Shown: in pieces, positions 16,324 through 25,754 of the stretch
How the letters are laid out: every line of letters starts with the position of its first letter
Position numbering within the stretch: the first letter of the stretch is position 1
Source: JAWLEP01 sp964553045
Lineage (GTDB): Bacteria > Fermentibacterota > Fermentibacteria > Fermentibacterales > JCC-6
Direction of reading: 5' to 3'
DNA: 64,000 nt
Assembly: GCA_964553045.1 (NCBI GenBank)
Contig: CAZKJG010000011.1
Location: 35,943 to 99,942, forward strand
Made by a program: the position numbers and the translations under genes
The notes under the pieces: model-generated
Told to the model about the DNA's origin: nothing
The model's input: the letters and a program-made list of their open reading frames with translations, nothing else
Databases searched by the model: none

Positions 16324-17654
16324 TGCCGTCCCCTCCCCGCTCTTTTCGCCCGCTTCTGGACGTACATACTGTTGTCCGCCTTGGTTAGGAGCCTGCCCAG
16401 ATCCGCGTCGGGAGCCTCGGCGAATACGAATCCGGAGCTGAGCGACAGCGTGAAGCACAGCCCGCCGCCTTCGTTGAGGCCGTTCACCGCCCTTCGAAGA
16501 CGGTTGCACAGGGTCTTTCCGTCCTCGGGTCTGGCGTCTCCGAAGAGCACGGCGAACTCATCCCCGCCCAGGCGGGCGGCCACGTCCGATTCCCGGAAGC
16601 ACTCGCGGAGCAGGTCGGCGGTCATCGTTATGGCCCGATCGCCCGAGCCGTGGCCGTGTGTGTCGTTGATGTCCTTTAGGCCGTCCAGATCAACGAACAG
16701 AACCCCCACCTTCGAAGACCCCCTCCTGGCCTCGCGAAGCACCTGCCCGCCGACGGCGAAGAAGCCGCGCCGGTTGTACAGGCCGGTCATGCTGTCACGG
16801 AGCGATGTCTCCCGCAGGCGCTCCTCCAGCTCCTTCCTGCGGCCGATATTCACGAATGAGAACACCTCAAAATGCGGTCTTCCGGCGCCGGAGCAGGCTC
16901 GAGCACCGGATGCCATGGCGGGGAAGCTCCCGCCGTCGGACCTTGTGCATCTCACCTCTCCGCGCCATTCGCCCAGCTCGATTACGGCCTGGGAGATAGC
17001 ATTGAAGGCCTCGCCTTCCAGAAGCTCCCTGATATGAATGTTCTGCATGTCGCCTTCGGACATGCGCCATTCCCTCAGGGCTGAAGGGTTTGCATAGGAG
17101 ACCCGCCAGTCCCCCTCGGTGATCAGCATGGGACTCAGCGATGCCTGCAGCGCACTGTTCCGCGCGGTCAGCTTCCGCTCCCTGATCCTTCGCTGGGAGC
17201 TGTCCCGAAGGGTCATCAGAAGGGCGCTGCCTCCACTGTCGGACACCAGGCTGAGCGTCATGTCCATGGGCAGCCGTTCTCCCCCGGACGTGAGCACCGG
17301 GGTATCGATGAAGACGCCGTCTGCCTGACCGTAGGCCAACTCGCCGCCAGCGTCGGGAGAGTCCTCCCTGGAGGGGAGTATCTCGTTGATCTTCCTTCCG
17401 GCGAGCTCTTCGGGCCGGTATCCGAGCTTGTTCAGGGCGGCGTCGCTGACCTTCTCGATCGCCCCGTTGGAAGGATTGACAAGAAGCAGGACGTCAATGG
17501 AGTTCCTGAACACCAGCTCGAGCTTCGATACCCTCCGCAGAAGCGCTTCCCGGCTTGCGCGCGCCTCAGCCAGCTTGGCGAATGCATCCCTCACTCGCCC
17601 GACATGTGCCCGGCCCACTCCGCCGCCTTCCTGCACCAGGACCTCCGTCCGCAA
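16320..17654 (-). CDS. PAS-PAS-GGDEF diguanylate cyclase
   Basis: 444 residues, no membrane segment. A short helix (AFAKLAEARASREALLRRVSKLE) leads into two PAS domains (about 45-160 and 165-270; NPSNGAIEKVSDAALNKLGYRPEEL is characteristic) and a C-terminal GGDEF domain (about 280-440). The active-site motif is intact (ARLGGDEFAVLF), and an RESD sequence five residues before it matches the product-inhibition I-site RxxD. It should therefore be an active, feedback-inhibited producer of cyclic di-GMP under PAS control. The start is a TTG at 17654 with GAGAGG close upstream; a later start is possible. A promoter-like TTGACC is at 17701-17706. Confidence 0.9.
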   Translation of the reverse strand: MRTEVLVQEGGGVGRAHVGRVRDAFAKLAEARASREALLRRVSKLELVFRNSIDVLLLVNPSNGAIEKVSDAALNKLGYRPEELAGRKINEILPSREDSPDAGGELAYGQADGVFIDTPVLTSGGERLPMDMTLSLVSDSGGSALLMTLRDSSQRRIRERKLTARNSALQASLSPMLITEGDWRVSYANPSALREWRMSEGDMQNIHIRELLEGEAFNAISQAVIELGEWRGEVRCTRSDGGSFPAMASGARACSGAGRPHFEVFSFVNIGRRKELEERLRETSLRDSMTGLYNRRGFFAVGGQVLREARRGSSKVGVLFVDLDGLKDINDTHGHGSGDRAITMTADLLRECFRESDVAARLGGDEFAVLFGDARPEDGKTLCNRLRRAVNGLNEGGGLCFTLSLSSGFVFAEAPDADLGRLLTKADNSMYVQKRAKRAGRGRQ

Positions 17655-17676
17655 ATGCCTCTCGTTGCCATCGGCC

Positions 17677-17706
17677 TATATCTCTACCATCTTTGTACCG
17701 GGTCAA
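17677..17706 (-). promoter_or_regulatory. Candidate promoter for the diguanylate cyclase/acetyltransferase pair
   Basis: Minus strand: TTGACC, 18 bases, GATATA, about 25 bases upstream of the TTG start. The -35 box is near consensus and the -10 box is weak. Confidence 0.4.
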
Positions 17707-17759
17707 GTCCCGTCCGCAGCCGGGCCGGCGGCGCCGGGCGAACAGGATGAAAGGCGGAT

Positions 17760-18278
17760 ATGGAACGAAGGAAGAGGGTGTTCGACTTTCTCGACCGCAA
17801 GAGCGAGGCGTACATACTCAAGGTCTGCAAGCCGGTGGACACAAGGGCGGGCAGCCTTCTGGTAAGGGCCGGCGACAGGTCATCCGACCTGTACATAATC
17901 ACCGGCGGGGAGTACATGGTCTTCGACGACAGCCAGGGCGAGGACTTCGTGCTGGCCATTCTCAAGAGGGGGGATATCTTCGGGGAGATGTCCTTCCTGG
18001 ACGGTGAACCCAGATCGGCCTCCGTAAAGGCGGTCACCGCCTCCCAGGCCCTGCGAATGGACCGCGACAGCCTTCGAAGGCTCCGCGAGGAGGCCCCGGA
18101 GGCCGCCTGGAAGCTGGTCATGGGGCTGGCGAGTGTTGTCACCACCAGGCTCCGCAGGGCCGACGACGCCCTGTCAATGACCACCAGCGAAAACCAGGAA
18201 GAGGTGGACCGGGAGGAGCTGGAGCGACTGATAGCCGAGATGCATCTGGCGGTACACCTGGAACTTGACCGGGACTAG
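17760..18278 (+). CDS. Cyclic-nucleotide-binding domain protein
   Basis: 172 residues. Residues about 15-120 form a cNMP-binding domain: GSLLVRAGDRSSDLYIITGGEYMVF, then ILKRGDIFGEMSFLDGEPRSASVKA, which matches the phosphate-binding cassette FGEMxLLxGxPRSAxV. The C-terminal 50 residues are helical and acidic; no helix-turn-helix or other output domain is visible. This argues for a stand-alone sensor rather than a CRP-type regulator. It is divergent from the PAS-GGDEF gene. The ligand (cAMP, cGMP or a dinucleotide) cannot be told. Confidence 0.88.
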   Translation: MERRKRVFDFLDRKSEAYILKVCKPVDTRAGSLLVRAGDRSSDLYIITGGEYMVFDDSQGEDFVLAILKRGDIFGEMSFLDGEPRSASVKAVTASQALRMDRDSLRRLREEAPEAAWKLVMGLASVVTTRLRRADDALSMTTSENQEEVDREELERLIAEMHLAVHLELDRD

Positions 18279-18293
18279 TCCTTCCCGGCGAAA

Positions 18294-18827
18294 TCACTTC
18301 CTCCACCGGCCGTCCGCCGGCCATCCGCGCCCACCTGCGGGGCCCAGGTCCGGAAGGCGTCGGATTATGTCCCTGGCCGTCCGAAGCTGCTCTTCGCTGA
18401 GCATCTCGTGGATCTCTCCCATAGCATCGGTGACCAGTCCCAGGGCGCCCTGCTGGAACCACTGCCGGTCCCATATGGCCATCTCCACCGAAGACGTCAT
18501 GTACATGTCGTCCACAAAAGCCTCGAATACGGCCCTTCGCGTCCCGCCCAGGTCGTAGTCCTCCCTCAGCTCGTCGAGGCCGTCCTGCACCCGCTCGCTG
18601 ATGCTGTTCAGACTGCGGTGCTGCGAGGACGTCAGATCCAGTCTGTCGAGAAGCATGTGGAATCCGCGGAGCTCGGGCATGACGGACTCCCAGTCCCTGA
18701 TGCGCTCCATCCACTCATGCTGGTAGGGGGGCATATCGGGCCGCCCTCCCCCATCCCCGTAGAAATGGCCTCCAGCCGTGGCAGCCGCCGTGAAGGCCAA
18801 CAGCGCGATACAGCAAATCCGCGACAT
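18294..18827 (-). CDS. Periplasmic Spy/CpxP-like protein
   Basis: 177 residues with a signal peptide (ICCIALLAFTAAATAGG). The mature protein is almost wholly helical and contains LDLTSSQHRSLNSISERVQDGLDEL, which has the LTxxQ motif of the Spy/CpxP chaperone and metal-sensor family, and later MLSEEQLRTARDIIRR, a second LTxxQ-like site. The ATG at 18827 starts the signal peptide; the longer frame to 18986 has no plausible N-terminus. The 269 bases between this gene and tex hold a GC-rich hairpin near 18862-18879 but no gene. A periplasmic chaperone or stress role is inference from the family. Confidence 0.7.
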   Translation of the reverse strand: MSRICCIALLAFTAAATAGGHFYGDGGGRPDMPPYQHEWMERIRDWESVMPELRGFHMLLDRLDLTSSQHRSLNSISERVQDGLDELREDYDLGGTRRAVFEAFVDDMYMTSSVEMAIWDRQWFQQGALGLVTDAMGEIHEMLSEEQLRTARDIIRRLPDLGPAGGRGWPADGRWRK

Positions 18828-19096
18828 GGGCAACCCCTTTCCCGAAGCTGCGTCGTGTTTCGGGCGGACACACCCGCCCCTAACGTGCGGTTGGAAATAC
18901 CTGCCCGTGCGGCGATGGTTCCAGCCCGGTCGTGACGGGCGCTGCATCCAGCGAATGCGGTATTGCCACAGGCATCTCTTCCGCATGCGTTGCGAGGCAT
19001 TCAGACAGGAGCAGGCGTCTGTCTGCGTAAATCAATTCGAGCCATGATCCGAGTCTCGACCGTAGGCGCCGGTCCACGAGGGGCGCACGTTTCCGC

Positions 19097-21226
19097 TCAC
19101 TCCCCCTGTGAACCATCCAGCTTCAACGAGATCCTTCCCCTCTCCAGGTCCACAGAGAGGACGGTAACCCGCACGCGATCGCCCGCAGCTGCGTATTCGG
19201 AAGGGTCCCTGACGTACTCGTCCGCCATCTTGCTTATGTGCACCAGGCCGTCGTTCTTCACGCCCACGTTCACGAAGGCGCCGAAGGCCGTTACGTTTGT
19301 GACTACGCCGGGAAGCGACATTCCCTCCCGGAGGTCCTCTATGGAGTGGACGTCGGCGAAGCGGAACGGCCGGAATCTCTTTCGGGGGTCCCGGCCGGGC
19401 TTCTCCAGCTCGGACATTATGTCCCGCAGGGTGGGGAGACCCGTCTTGCCGTCCGTATAGTTTTCCAGCCGCAGGCGTTTCCTCAGCTCGGGCCGGTCCA
19501 TGAGATCCCCCACCGCGCAGCCCAGACTCCCGGCCATCCTTCGGACGACGCCGTAGCTCTCCGGATGGACGGCACTGGCGTCCAGAGGCTCAGGGCCGCT
19601 TCGAATCCGAAGGAACCCGGCGCACTGCTGAAAAGCCTTGGGCCCCATTCCCCTGACATCCATGAGGTCGTTTCTGGTCTCGAATGCGCCTTCACGGGCC
19701 TGGTGCTCTACGATACGGCGGGCCAGAGACGGCCCCAGGCCGGAGACGTACGAGAGCAGATGGGGGCTGGCCGTGTTCACCGTGACGCCCACACTGTTCA
19801 CGCAGCTCTGAATAACATCGTCCAGGCGGCGCTTGAGCAGCTTCTGATCCACGTCGTGCTGGTACTGCCCGACACCGATCGCTCTCGGCTCAAGCTTGAC
19901 CAGCTCCGCCAGGGGATCCTGCAGCCTGCGGCCGATGGAGACCGCCCCCCTGACAGTTACGTCCTGGTCGGGAAGCTCCGCCCTGGCCACCTCGGAGGCG
20001 GAGTACACGGAAGCCCCGCTCTCGCTTACCGTGGCGAGGGAGGCTCCCCTTAGGTCGATGGAGGCCAGGAATGACTCGGTCTGCCTTCCGGCCGTCCCAT
20101 CCCCCACCGCGATCACCTGCGGGCAATGGGCGTCCAACAGGCGCCCCAGTGTCCTCTCGGCCGACCTGCGTCCCCCCGGGCCCTTGAAAGGGTATATGGC
20201 AGCCGCCTCCAGAAGGTTGCCCCCTCCATCCAGACATACCACCTTGCAGCCTGTCCTGTACCCCGGATCGATGGCCATCACCGGCCGGCGCCCCAGGGGA
20301 GGAGCAAGCAGAAGGCTTCTAAGGTTGGAAGCGAACACGTCAACCGCTTTGGCGTCCGCCCTCCGCTTGGTGACCGACCTGACCTCGGTCTCCATTGACG
20401 GGGCAAGCAGTCGCGACCAGCCGTCTGTCAGCGCCGACTCGACCTGCTCGGCGTCGGCGCCCTCCCCTTTCAGAAACTCCCGTCTCAGTATCGACAGCGC
20501 CCCCAGCTCCGGCACCTCCAGGGACAGGTTGAGCACCTGCTCCCTCTCGCCCCTTCTCATGGCGAGCACCCGGTGCGAGGGCGCCTTCGCCACCGGCTCG
20601 CTGTAGTCGAAGTAGTCGCGGAAGCGCGCTCCCTCCCCCTCCTTTCCCGGGATGACCCGGCAGCGGAAGATGCCCCGCTCCATGCACAGGCGCCTCATCC
20701 TGCTGCGAACGGCCGGACTGTCCGAGGCCATCTCGGCTATTATGTCACGCGCGCCCTGCAGCGCCTCCCGCGTGTCCGCCACTCCCTTCTTCGGATTTAC
20801 GTAGGAGGCCGCCGAAGAGACGCCGCGGTGTCCCTCCTGGCGCAGCAGGGCCTCGGCCAGAGGCTCCAGGCCCCTTTCCCTGGCCATGGCGGCCCGGGTC
20901 CTCCTCCGGGGACGGTATGGTCGGTAGACGTCCTCCAGGCGGGCCATGCTGTCCGCCTGCGCCACCTCCCGCTCCAAATCGCGGGAGAGGAGGTCGCGCT
21001 CACGGAGTGACTCCAGTATGGAGTCCCTTCGGGAGTCCAGCTGCCGCATTCTGCCGACCATGTCGCGAACGGCCGCTATCGCCACCTCGTCCAGTCCACC
21101 CGTACGCTCCTTGCGGTACCTGGCGATGAAGGGGACAGTTGCGCCGTTTTCCAGGAGCCGGAGAGCGGCCCTGACCTGACCTGGTCTGCGTTCTATCCGC
21201 CGGGCTATGGCCACCGGGTAATCCAT
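19097..21226 (-). CDS. tex: RNA-binding transcription accessory protein Tex
   Basis: 709 residues, the usual Tex length. The order of parts is complete: N-terminal helical region (GATVPFIARYRKERTGGLDE), YqgF/RNase H-like domain (PVMAIDPGYRTGCKVVCLD), tandem helix-hairpin-helix (VGVTVNTASPHLLSYVSGLG and RNDLMDVRGMGPKAFQQCAG), and a C-terminal S1 RNA-binding domain (LPGVVTNVTAFGAFVNVGVKNDGLVHISK). It binds nucleic acid and affects transcription in the family. The ATG at 21226 is used; an upstream in-frame extension to 21391 lacks Tex similarity. It is divergent from fusA. Confidence 0.95.
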   Translation of the reverse strand: MDYPVAIARRIERRPGQVRAALRLLENGATVPFIARYRKERTGGLDEVAIAAVRDMVGRMRQLDSRRDSILESLRERDLLSRDLEREVAQADSMARLEDVYRPYRPRRRTRAAMARERGLEPLAEALLRQEGHRGVSSAASYVNPKKGVADTREALQGARDIIAEMASDSPAVRSRMRRLCMERGIFRCRVIPGKEGEGARFRDYFDYSEPVAKAPSHRVLAMRRGEREQVLNLSLEVPELGALSILRREFLKGEGADAEQVESALTDGWSRLLAPSMETEVRSVTKRRADAKAVDVFASNLRSLLLAPPLGRRPVMAIDPGYRTGCKVVCLDGGGNLLEAAAIYPFKGPGGRRSAERTLGRLLDAHCPQVIAVGDGTAGRQTESFLASIDLRGASLATVSESGASVYSASEVARAELPDQDVTVRGAVSIGRRLQDPLAELVKLEPRAIGVGQYQHDVDQKLLKRRLDDVIQSCVNSVGVTVNTASPHLLSYVSGLGPSLARRIVEHQAREGAFETRNDLMDVRGMGPKAFQQCAGFLRIRSGPEPLDASAVHPESYGVVRRMAGSLGCAVGDLMDRPELRKRLRLENYTDGKTGLPTLRDIMSELEKPGRDPRKRFRPFRFADVHSIEDLREGMSLPGVVTNVTAFGAFVNVGVKNDGLVHISKMADEYVRDPSEYAAAGDRVRVTVLSVDLERGRISLKLDGSQGE

Positions 21227-21326
21227 ACGCCTTGCGCTCCATTCCTCGGGGAAGACGGGTGCCGGAATCGAAGAGCGAAGATAAGACCCGTGGGCAGGAG
21301 CATCCAGCCCGTCGCCGGCCCTTCGC

Positions 21327-21355
21327 TTGAGACACGGGGGAGTTTGTACTAGAAT
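21327..21355 (+). promoter_or_regulatory. Promoter of fusA
   Basis: TTGAGA, exactly 17 bases, TAGAAT: one of the best sigma-70-type matches in the window, about 107 bases upstream of the fusA ATG. No riboswitch or attenuator is evident in the leader. Confidence 0.65.
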
Positions 21356-21462
21356 ACCTCTGCCGGCCAAAGACATACGAAAGGCATACAACAGCCGCTT
21401 CGGCCAAACCGGGGCGGTGTTTTACCATCGCCCCCCAGCGGGGGCAGCGGGAGGCAAATGTC

Positions 21463-23541
21463 ATGCAGCGGGAGTTTCCGCTTGAGAAGGTACGCAACAT
21501 AGGCTTCATGGCCCATATCGACGCGGGCAAGACCACAACCACAGAGAGAATCCTCTACTACACGGGCAAGTCACACCGCATGGGCGAGGTCCACGACGGC
21601 CAGGCCATCATGGACTGGATGGACCAGGAGCAGGAGCGGGGCATAACCATCACCAGCGCCGCCACGACAACCACCTGGAAAGGCCACCAGATCAACATAA
21701 TAGACACTCCGGGCCACGTTGACTTCACGGTGGAGGTGGAGCGGAGCCTGCGGGTCCTCGACGGCGTGATCGCCCTGTTCTGCGCCGTGGGTGGAGTGGA
21801 GCCCCAGTCGGAGACCGTATGGAGGCAGGCGGAGAAGTACTCGGTTCCCAGGATCGCCTTCGTCAACAAGATGGACCGCATGGGGGCGGACTTCTACGGA
21901 GTGGTGCGGTCCATGCAGAAAACCCTCGGCAGCAACGCGGTTCCGGTTACCATTCCCATAGGCAAGGAGGACTCCTTCCGGGGCATCGTGGACCTGGTGG
22001 ACAACGTGGCCGTCTACTATGAGGACAACGACCGGGGCATGACCTGGCGGGAGGAGCCGATCCCCGAGGAGATGACCGAAGAGGTGGGCAAGTGGCGAGA
22101 GAAGCTCTTCGAGAGGGTCAGCGAGGTGGACGAGCGCCTGTTCGCCAAGTACTGCGAGGGCGAGGATATCTCCAACCATGAGCTGAGCTCCGCCATCCGC
22201 AAGGCCTGTCACCGTCACCTGCTGCTTCCGGTGATGTGCGGAAGCGCCTACAAGAATCGAGGCGTACAGAGGCTGCTCGACGCAGTGGTGGCATACCTGC
22301 CCAGCCCCCAGGACCTTCCACCCATCAGCGGAAGGTGCCTCGAGGGGGGGCGTGAGGAGAGGGTGCCCAAGGACGAGGGCAGGCTGTCGGCCCTGGCCTT
22401 CAAGGTGGTATCTGACCGCCATATTGGGAAGCTGATCTACGTCCGGGTCTACTCGGGACGCCTGCAGGCCGGCAGCTACGTCTACAACTCCACACAGCAG
22501 AAGGTTCAGCGTGTGGGCCGGATACTTCGAATGCACGCCGAGAAGCAGGAGCCGGTGGATACACTCTTCACCGGCGAGATCGGAGCGGTAGTGGGCCTGA
22601 GCGACACGGCCACCGGCGATACCATCTGTTCTCGAGAGGACCCTATTGTTCTGGAAGCCATAGAGTTTCCCTCCCCCGTGCTCAGCGTTGCGGTGAAGAC
22701 CCCCAACAGATCCGAGCGCGAGAAGCTGGGGATGGCCCTGAACCGGCTGGCCGAGGAGGACCCTACCTTCACGGTGGGCACCGACCCCGAGACCTCCGAG
22801 ACCATCATCTCGGGCATGGGTGAGCTGCACCTGGAGATCATACTCGAGAGGCTCAGGCGCGAGTTCGGCGTCGAGGCGGAGACATCGACCCCCCAGGTGG
22901 CCTACCGGGAAACTGTGACCACCGGGGTCAGGGTGAACGAGAAGCTGGTGAAGCAGAGCGGAGGCAGGGGGCAGTACGCGCACGTGGTCTTCGAGCTGGA
23001 GCCCCTTCCACCAGGTGGAGGCTTCGAGTTCGAGAACCTGGTGACCGGAGGCAACATACCCAGGGACTACATTCCCGCAGTAGAGCGCGGCTTCATCGAT
23101 GCGATGGAGAAGGGGGTCTACGCCGACTGTCCGGTGGTGGACGTCAGGATCAGGCTGCTCGACGGCTCCAGCCACCAGGTGGACTCTTCGGAGATGGCGT
23201 TCCGTACGTGCGCCCGGCAGGCCTTCAGAAAGGCGTTCATGAAGGCCGGGCCGCAGCTTCTGGAACCGGTGATGAGCGTAAACGTGGTGACTCCGCAGGA
23301 GTACGCGGGCAACATCACCGGCAGCATCTACGAAAAGCGGGGGTCCGTGACCGGCATGGACGGCCAGGGCAACGCCAAGGTGATAAAGGCCGTGGTGCCG
23401 CTGGCCAGCATGTTCGGCTACACTTCCCAGCTTCGCAACATGACCCAGGGGCGGGCGGGCTTTACCATGCACTTCGAGCACTACGAGGCGGTTCCCTGGT
23501 CTGTGGCCGAGGAGATACTCAGGGAGAACACGGAGGACTAG
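21463..23541 (+). CDS. fusA: Elongation factor G
   Basis: 692 residues, standard EF-G size. It drives GTP-dependent ribosomal translocation. G1 AHIDAGKTTTTERIL, switch II DTPGHVDFTVEVERSLRVLDG, G4 VNKMDRMGAD, domain III/IV motifs (GMGELHLEIILERLRREFGV, YRETVTTGVRVNEKLVKQSGGRGQYAHV) and the domain V end (YTSQLRNMTQGRAGFTMHFEHYEAVP) are all intact. GGGAGG precedes the ATG. The gene is alone rather than in a str operon with rpsL/rpsG/tuf. A second EF-G elsewhere in the genome is possible, but nothing here looks divergent. Its stop overlaps that of rdgB by four bases. Confidence 0.97.
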   Translation: MQREFPLEKVRNIGFMAHIDAGKTTTTERILYYTGKSHRMGEVHDGQAIMDWMDQEQERGITITSAATTTTWKGHQINIIDTPGHVDFTVEVERSLRVLDGVIALFCAVGGVEPQSETVWRQAEKYSVPRIAFVNKMDRMGADFYGVVRSMQKTLGSNAVPVTIPIGKEDSFRGIVDLVDNVAVYYEDNDRGMTWREEPIPEEMTEEVGKWREKLFERVSEVDERLFAKYCEGEDISNHELSSAIRKACHRHLLLPVMCGSAYKNRGVQRLLDAVVAYLPSPQDLPPISGRCLEGGREERVPKDEGRLSALAFKVVSDRHIGKLIYVRVYSGRLQAGSYVYNSTQQKVQRVGRILRMHAEKQEPVDTLFTGEIGAVVGLSDTATGDTICSREDPIVLEAIEFPSPVLSVAVKTPNRSEREKLGMALNRLAEEDPTFTVGTDPETSETIISGMGELHLEIILERLRREFGVEAETSTPQVAYRETVTTGVRVNEKLVKQSGGRGQYAHVVFELEPLPPGGGFEFENLVTGGNIPRDYIPAVERGFIDAMEKGVYADCPVVDVRIRLLDGSSHQVDSSEMAFRTCARQAFRKAFMKAGPQLLEPVMSVNVVTPQEYAGNITGSIYEKRGSVTGMDGQGNAKVIKAVVPLASMFGYTSQLRNMTQGRAGFTMHFEHYEAVPWSVAEEILRENTED

Positions 23542-24137
23542 AGAACCAGAGCGACCAGCTCCCGCTTCAGCGCCTGCAGCGCTCTCCGTCTGTGGCTCAC
23601 ACGGTTCTTTTCCTCCTGCGAGCACTCGGCGAAGGTCAGACCCAGCTCGTCCGAACCGAAGACCGGGTCGTAGCCGAAACCGCCGCCTCCCTTCGGCTGC
23701 TCGGTTATTCGGCCGCTTGCGCTGCCATGAACACAGACTTCGCTTCCATTCGGCAGTACAAGGGCGGCGGCGGTGACGAAAACGGCCCCTCTGCGGTCGC
23801 CGGTCTCACCCATGAGGACGCGCAGGAGCTTTCGAACGTTATCGTCGTAGCTGCAGGCTTCGCCCGCGTAGCGGGCGCTGTAGACGCCGGGAGCGCCTCC
23901 CAGGGCCTCCACGTGCAGGCCGGTGTCATCGGCGGCGGCGGGCAGTCCGGAGGCGGCTGCGGCGGCGCGGGCCTTGAGGAGGGCGTTCTCTTCCAGAGTG
24001 CAGCCGGTCTCCTCCACTGCCCAGCCGGGACTGAGTGAACCGATCGGCATGACATCCAGGCCCGTTCCCGCCAGCATATCCGATATCTCGCGCAGCTTGT
24101 CGGGATTGGCCGTGGCTATGACCAGCCTGCCGCTCAC
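23538..24137 (-). CDS. rdgB: XTP/dITP diphosphatase (RdgB/HAM1 family)
   Basis: 199 residues. It hydrolyses non-canonical purine triphosphates (dITP, XTP) to monophosphates. Visible: LVIATANPDKLREI (the N-terminal T/S-x-N-x-x-K motif), TLEENALLKARAAAAASGLPAAADDTGLHVEALGGAPGVYSARYAG, and GGGGFGYDPVF with the SHRRRALQAL end, all diagnostic. The start is a GTG at 24137 overlapping the rph stop (GTGA), so it is translationally coupled to rph. It is the last gene of the smpB-to-rdgB operon. Confidence 0.95.
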   Translation of the reverse strand: MSGRLVIATANPDKLREISDMLAGTGLDVMPIGSLSPGWAVEETGCTLEENALLKARAAAAASGLPAAADDTGLHVEALGGAPGVYSARYAGEACSYDDNVRKLLRVLMGETGDRRGAVFVTAAALVLPNGSEVCVHGSASGRITEQPKGGGGFGYDPVFGSDELGLTFAECSQEEKNRVSHRRRALQALKRELVALVL

Positions 24138-24850
24138 TCCCCTACGGCCTCCTTCTGGACCGGAACGACTTCGTCGACTATGGCGGCAACGGCTTCCTGC
24201 ATCATTCCCGCCGCCGCGGCTGGAGGAATGGCCTGCTTCTCCGCAGATGCCTGCACCTCCACCAGTCCGCCGTCCTCCATGGCGACCACGTTCATGTCCA
24301 TGGTGGCCGAAGAGTCCTCCTCGTAGCATAGGTCCATCAGGTTTTCTCCGCCGCAGATTCCAAGGCTCACAGCGCCCACGAATCCCACGAAGGGGTCGAT
24401 CTCCAGCTTCTTCTCCAGCAGCAGTCTCTTCAGAGCCAGCCTCAGGGCCACGGCGCCCCCGGTTATGGAGGCCACTCGCGTACCCCCGTCGGCGACCAGA
24501 ACGTCGCAGTCCACAGTGATGGTCCTCTGCCCCAGGCGGTCCAGGTTTATCGCCTGACGAAGGCTTCGGCCGATGAGCCTCTGGATCTCCTGGCTTCGGC
24601 CCTTGATCCACCCACCGCGGTCCCGACGAACCCTGCGGTTTCCGCTTCCGGGCAACATGTCGTACTCCGCGGTCACCCAGCCGCTTCCCTTGCCCATCAG
24701 GAACCGGGGCACCCTGTCCTCCACAGCGGCGGAGCATATCACCCTGGTATCGCCCCAGCCGATCAGGGCGCTGCCGGCTGGAAGCGGCTGGTAACCTGTC
24801 TCTATCTCTATCTTCCTGAGCTCATCTTGCTCTCTGCCGTCAACGCGCAT
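24134..24850 (-). CDS. rph: Ribonuclease PH
   Basis: 238 residues, normal length. It is a phosphorolytic 3'-5' exoribonuclease that trims tRNA precursors. N-terminal RVDGREQDELRKIEIETGY, GDTRVICSAAVEDRVPRFL, GWVTAEYDMLPGSGNRR, RSQEIQRLIGRSLR, DCDVLVADGGTRVASITGG and EDSSATMDMNVVAMEDGGLVEVQAS cover the RNase PH fold from end to end. The ATG at 24850 follows TGGAG; a GTG six bases earlier is a less likely start. The pairing with rdgB is common in bacteria. Confidence 0.96.
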   Translation of the reverse strand: MRVDGREQDELRKIEIETGYQPLPAGSALIGWGDTRVICSAAVEDRVPRFLMGKGSGWVTAEYDMLPGSGNRRVRRDRGGWIKGRSQEIQRLIGRSLRQAINLDRLGQRTITVDCDVLVADGGTRVASITGGAVALRLALKRLLLEKKLEIDPFVGFVGAVSLGICGGENLMDLCYEEDSSATMDMNVVAMEDGGLVEVQASAEKQAIPPAAAAGMMQEAVAAIVDEVVPVQKEAVGE

Positions 24851-24908
24851 TCTCACTCCAATGCAGTTTCGTTCGAATTACGATCCCGGTCTTCGAAAAG
24901 GGCCGGGG

Positions 24909-25754
24909 TCAGAGCTCCCCGACCTCCACCTGGGTAACCAGCGGGATGGTCCTGCCGAGGAAACGCTGGGCTATCTCCTGGAATTTCAGCGGAATGTCGC
25001 TGACGTAGAAGCCTCCCCCGGCACTCCCGCCCTTCGAGAGTAGATCGCGGTCCCCCAGTCCTTCCCTCACTTCGCGCGCCGTGGCCTCGGCGGAGTCCAC
25101 CAGGGTCACGCCCGGGCCCATGACCTCGCCCAGGAGAGGCTTGAGGAGGGGGTAGTGGGTACAGCCCAGCACCAGCGTGTCCACACCCTCCCTCAGAAGC
25201 GGGGCGGCATACCTCTGAACTACCATCCGGGTGATCTCACCCTCCAGCCAGCCCTCCTCCACCAGCGGGACGAGAAGGGGACACGGCTGGGCAACAACGC
25301 TTCTCACACCGGAGCCGGGGAATCTCAGGGCCTTCTGGTATGCTCCGCTTCCGATCGTTCCCAGGGTGCCTATGACGCCCACCGAGCCATTTCGCGTGGC
25401 CTCGGCGGCGGCCCTGGCTCCCGGTTCTATTACTCCGGTGACGGGAACGCTGACCCTCTCCCTGAGTGCGCTCAGGCTGACCGAGGAAGCGGTGTTGCAG
25501 GCTACAACGATCATCTTCACCTGCTTGGAGGCCAGGAATGCGGCGTCCTCCAGGGCGAAGCGTATCACGGTCTCCGGCGACTTGGATCCGTAGGGCAGCC
25601 TGGCGGTGTCTCCGAAGTATATGACGCTCTCGCCGGGCATGAGCCTCTCTATGGCCCGGACTACCGTGAGTCCGCCGACTCCGGAGTCGAATATGCCAAT
25701 GGGGCTGTCACTGCGGGGCAGGTAGCTTTCTCCGGCCTCGAGGTCAGCGTACAC
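24909..25754 (-). CDS. murI: Glutamate racemase
   Basis: 281 residues. It makes D-glutamate for peptidoglycan. The two catalytic cysteines are in VVACNTASS and LGCTHYPLL; GIFDSGVGGLTVVRAI, YFGDTARLPYGSKS and IGTLGTIGSGAYQ are typical. The GTG start at 25754 lies within the end of the GerM-like gene (11-base overlap), so it belongs to the cell-wall operon with the amidase. A 58-base gap separates it from rph; no terminator is seen in it. Confidence 0.96.
   Translation of the reverse strand: MYADLEAGESYLPRSDSPIGIFDSGVGGLTVVRAIERLMPGESVIYFGDTARLPYGSKSPETVIRFALEDAAFLASKQVKMIVVACNTASSVSLSALRERVSVPVTGVIEPGARAAAEATRNGSVGVIGTLGTIGSGAYQKALRFPGSGVRSVVAQPCPLLVPLVEEGWLEGEITRMVVQRYAAPLLREGVDTLVLGCTHYPLLKPLLGEVMGPGVTLVDSAEATAREVREGLGDRDLLSKGGSAGGGFYVSDIPLKFQEIAQRFLGRTIPLVTQVEVGEL

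Noticed and set aside
18862..18879. Terminator hairpin GGGCGG/CCGCCC upstream of the Spy-like gene
   Set aside because: Only 6 bp, no U-tract on either strand, and the position does not follow the tex stop closely.
21571..23625. 684-codon minus-strand frame opposite fusA
   Set aside because: Shadow of a highly conserved gene caused by GC-rich third positions.
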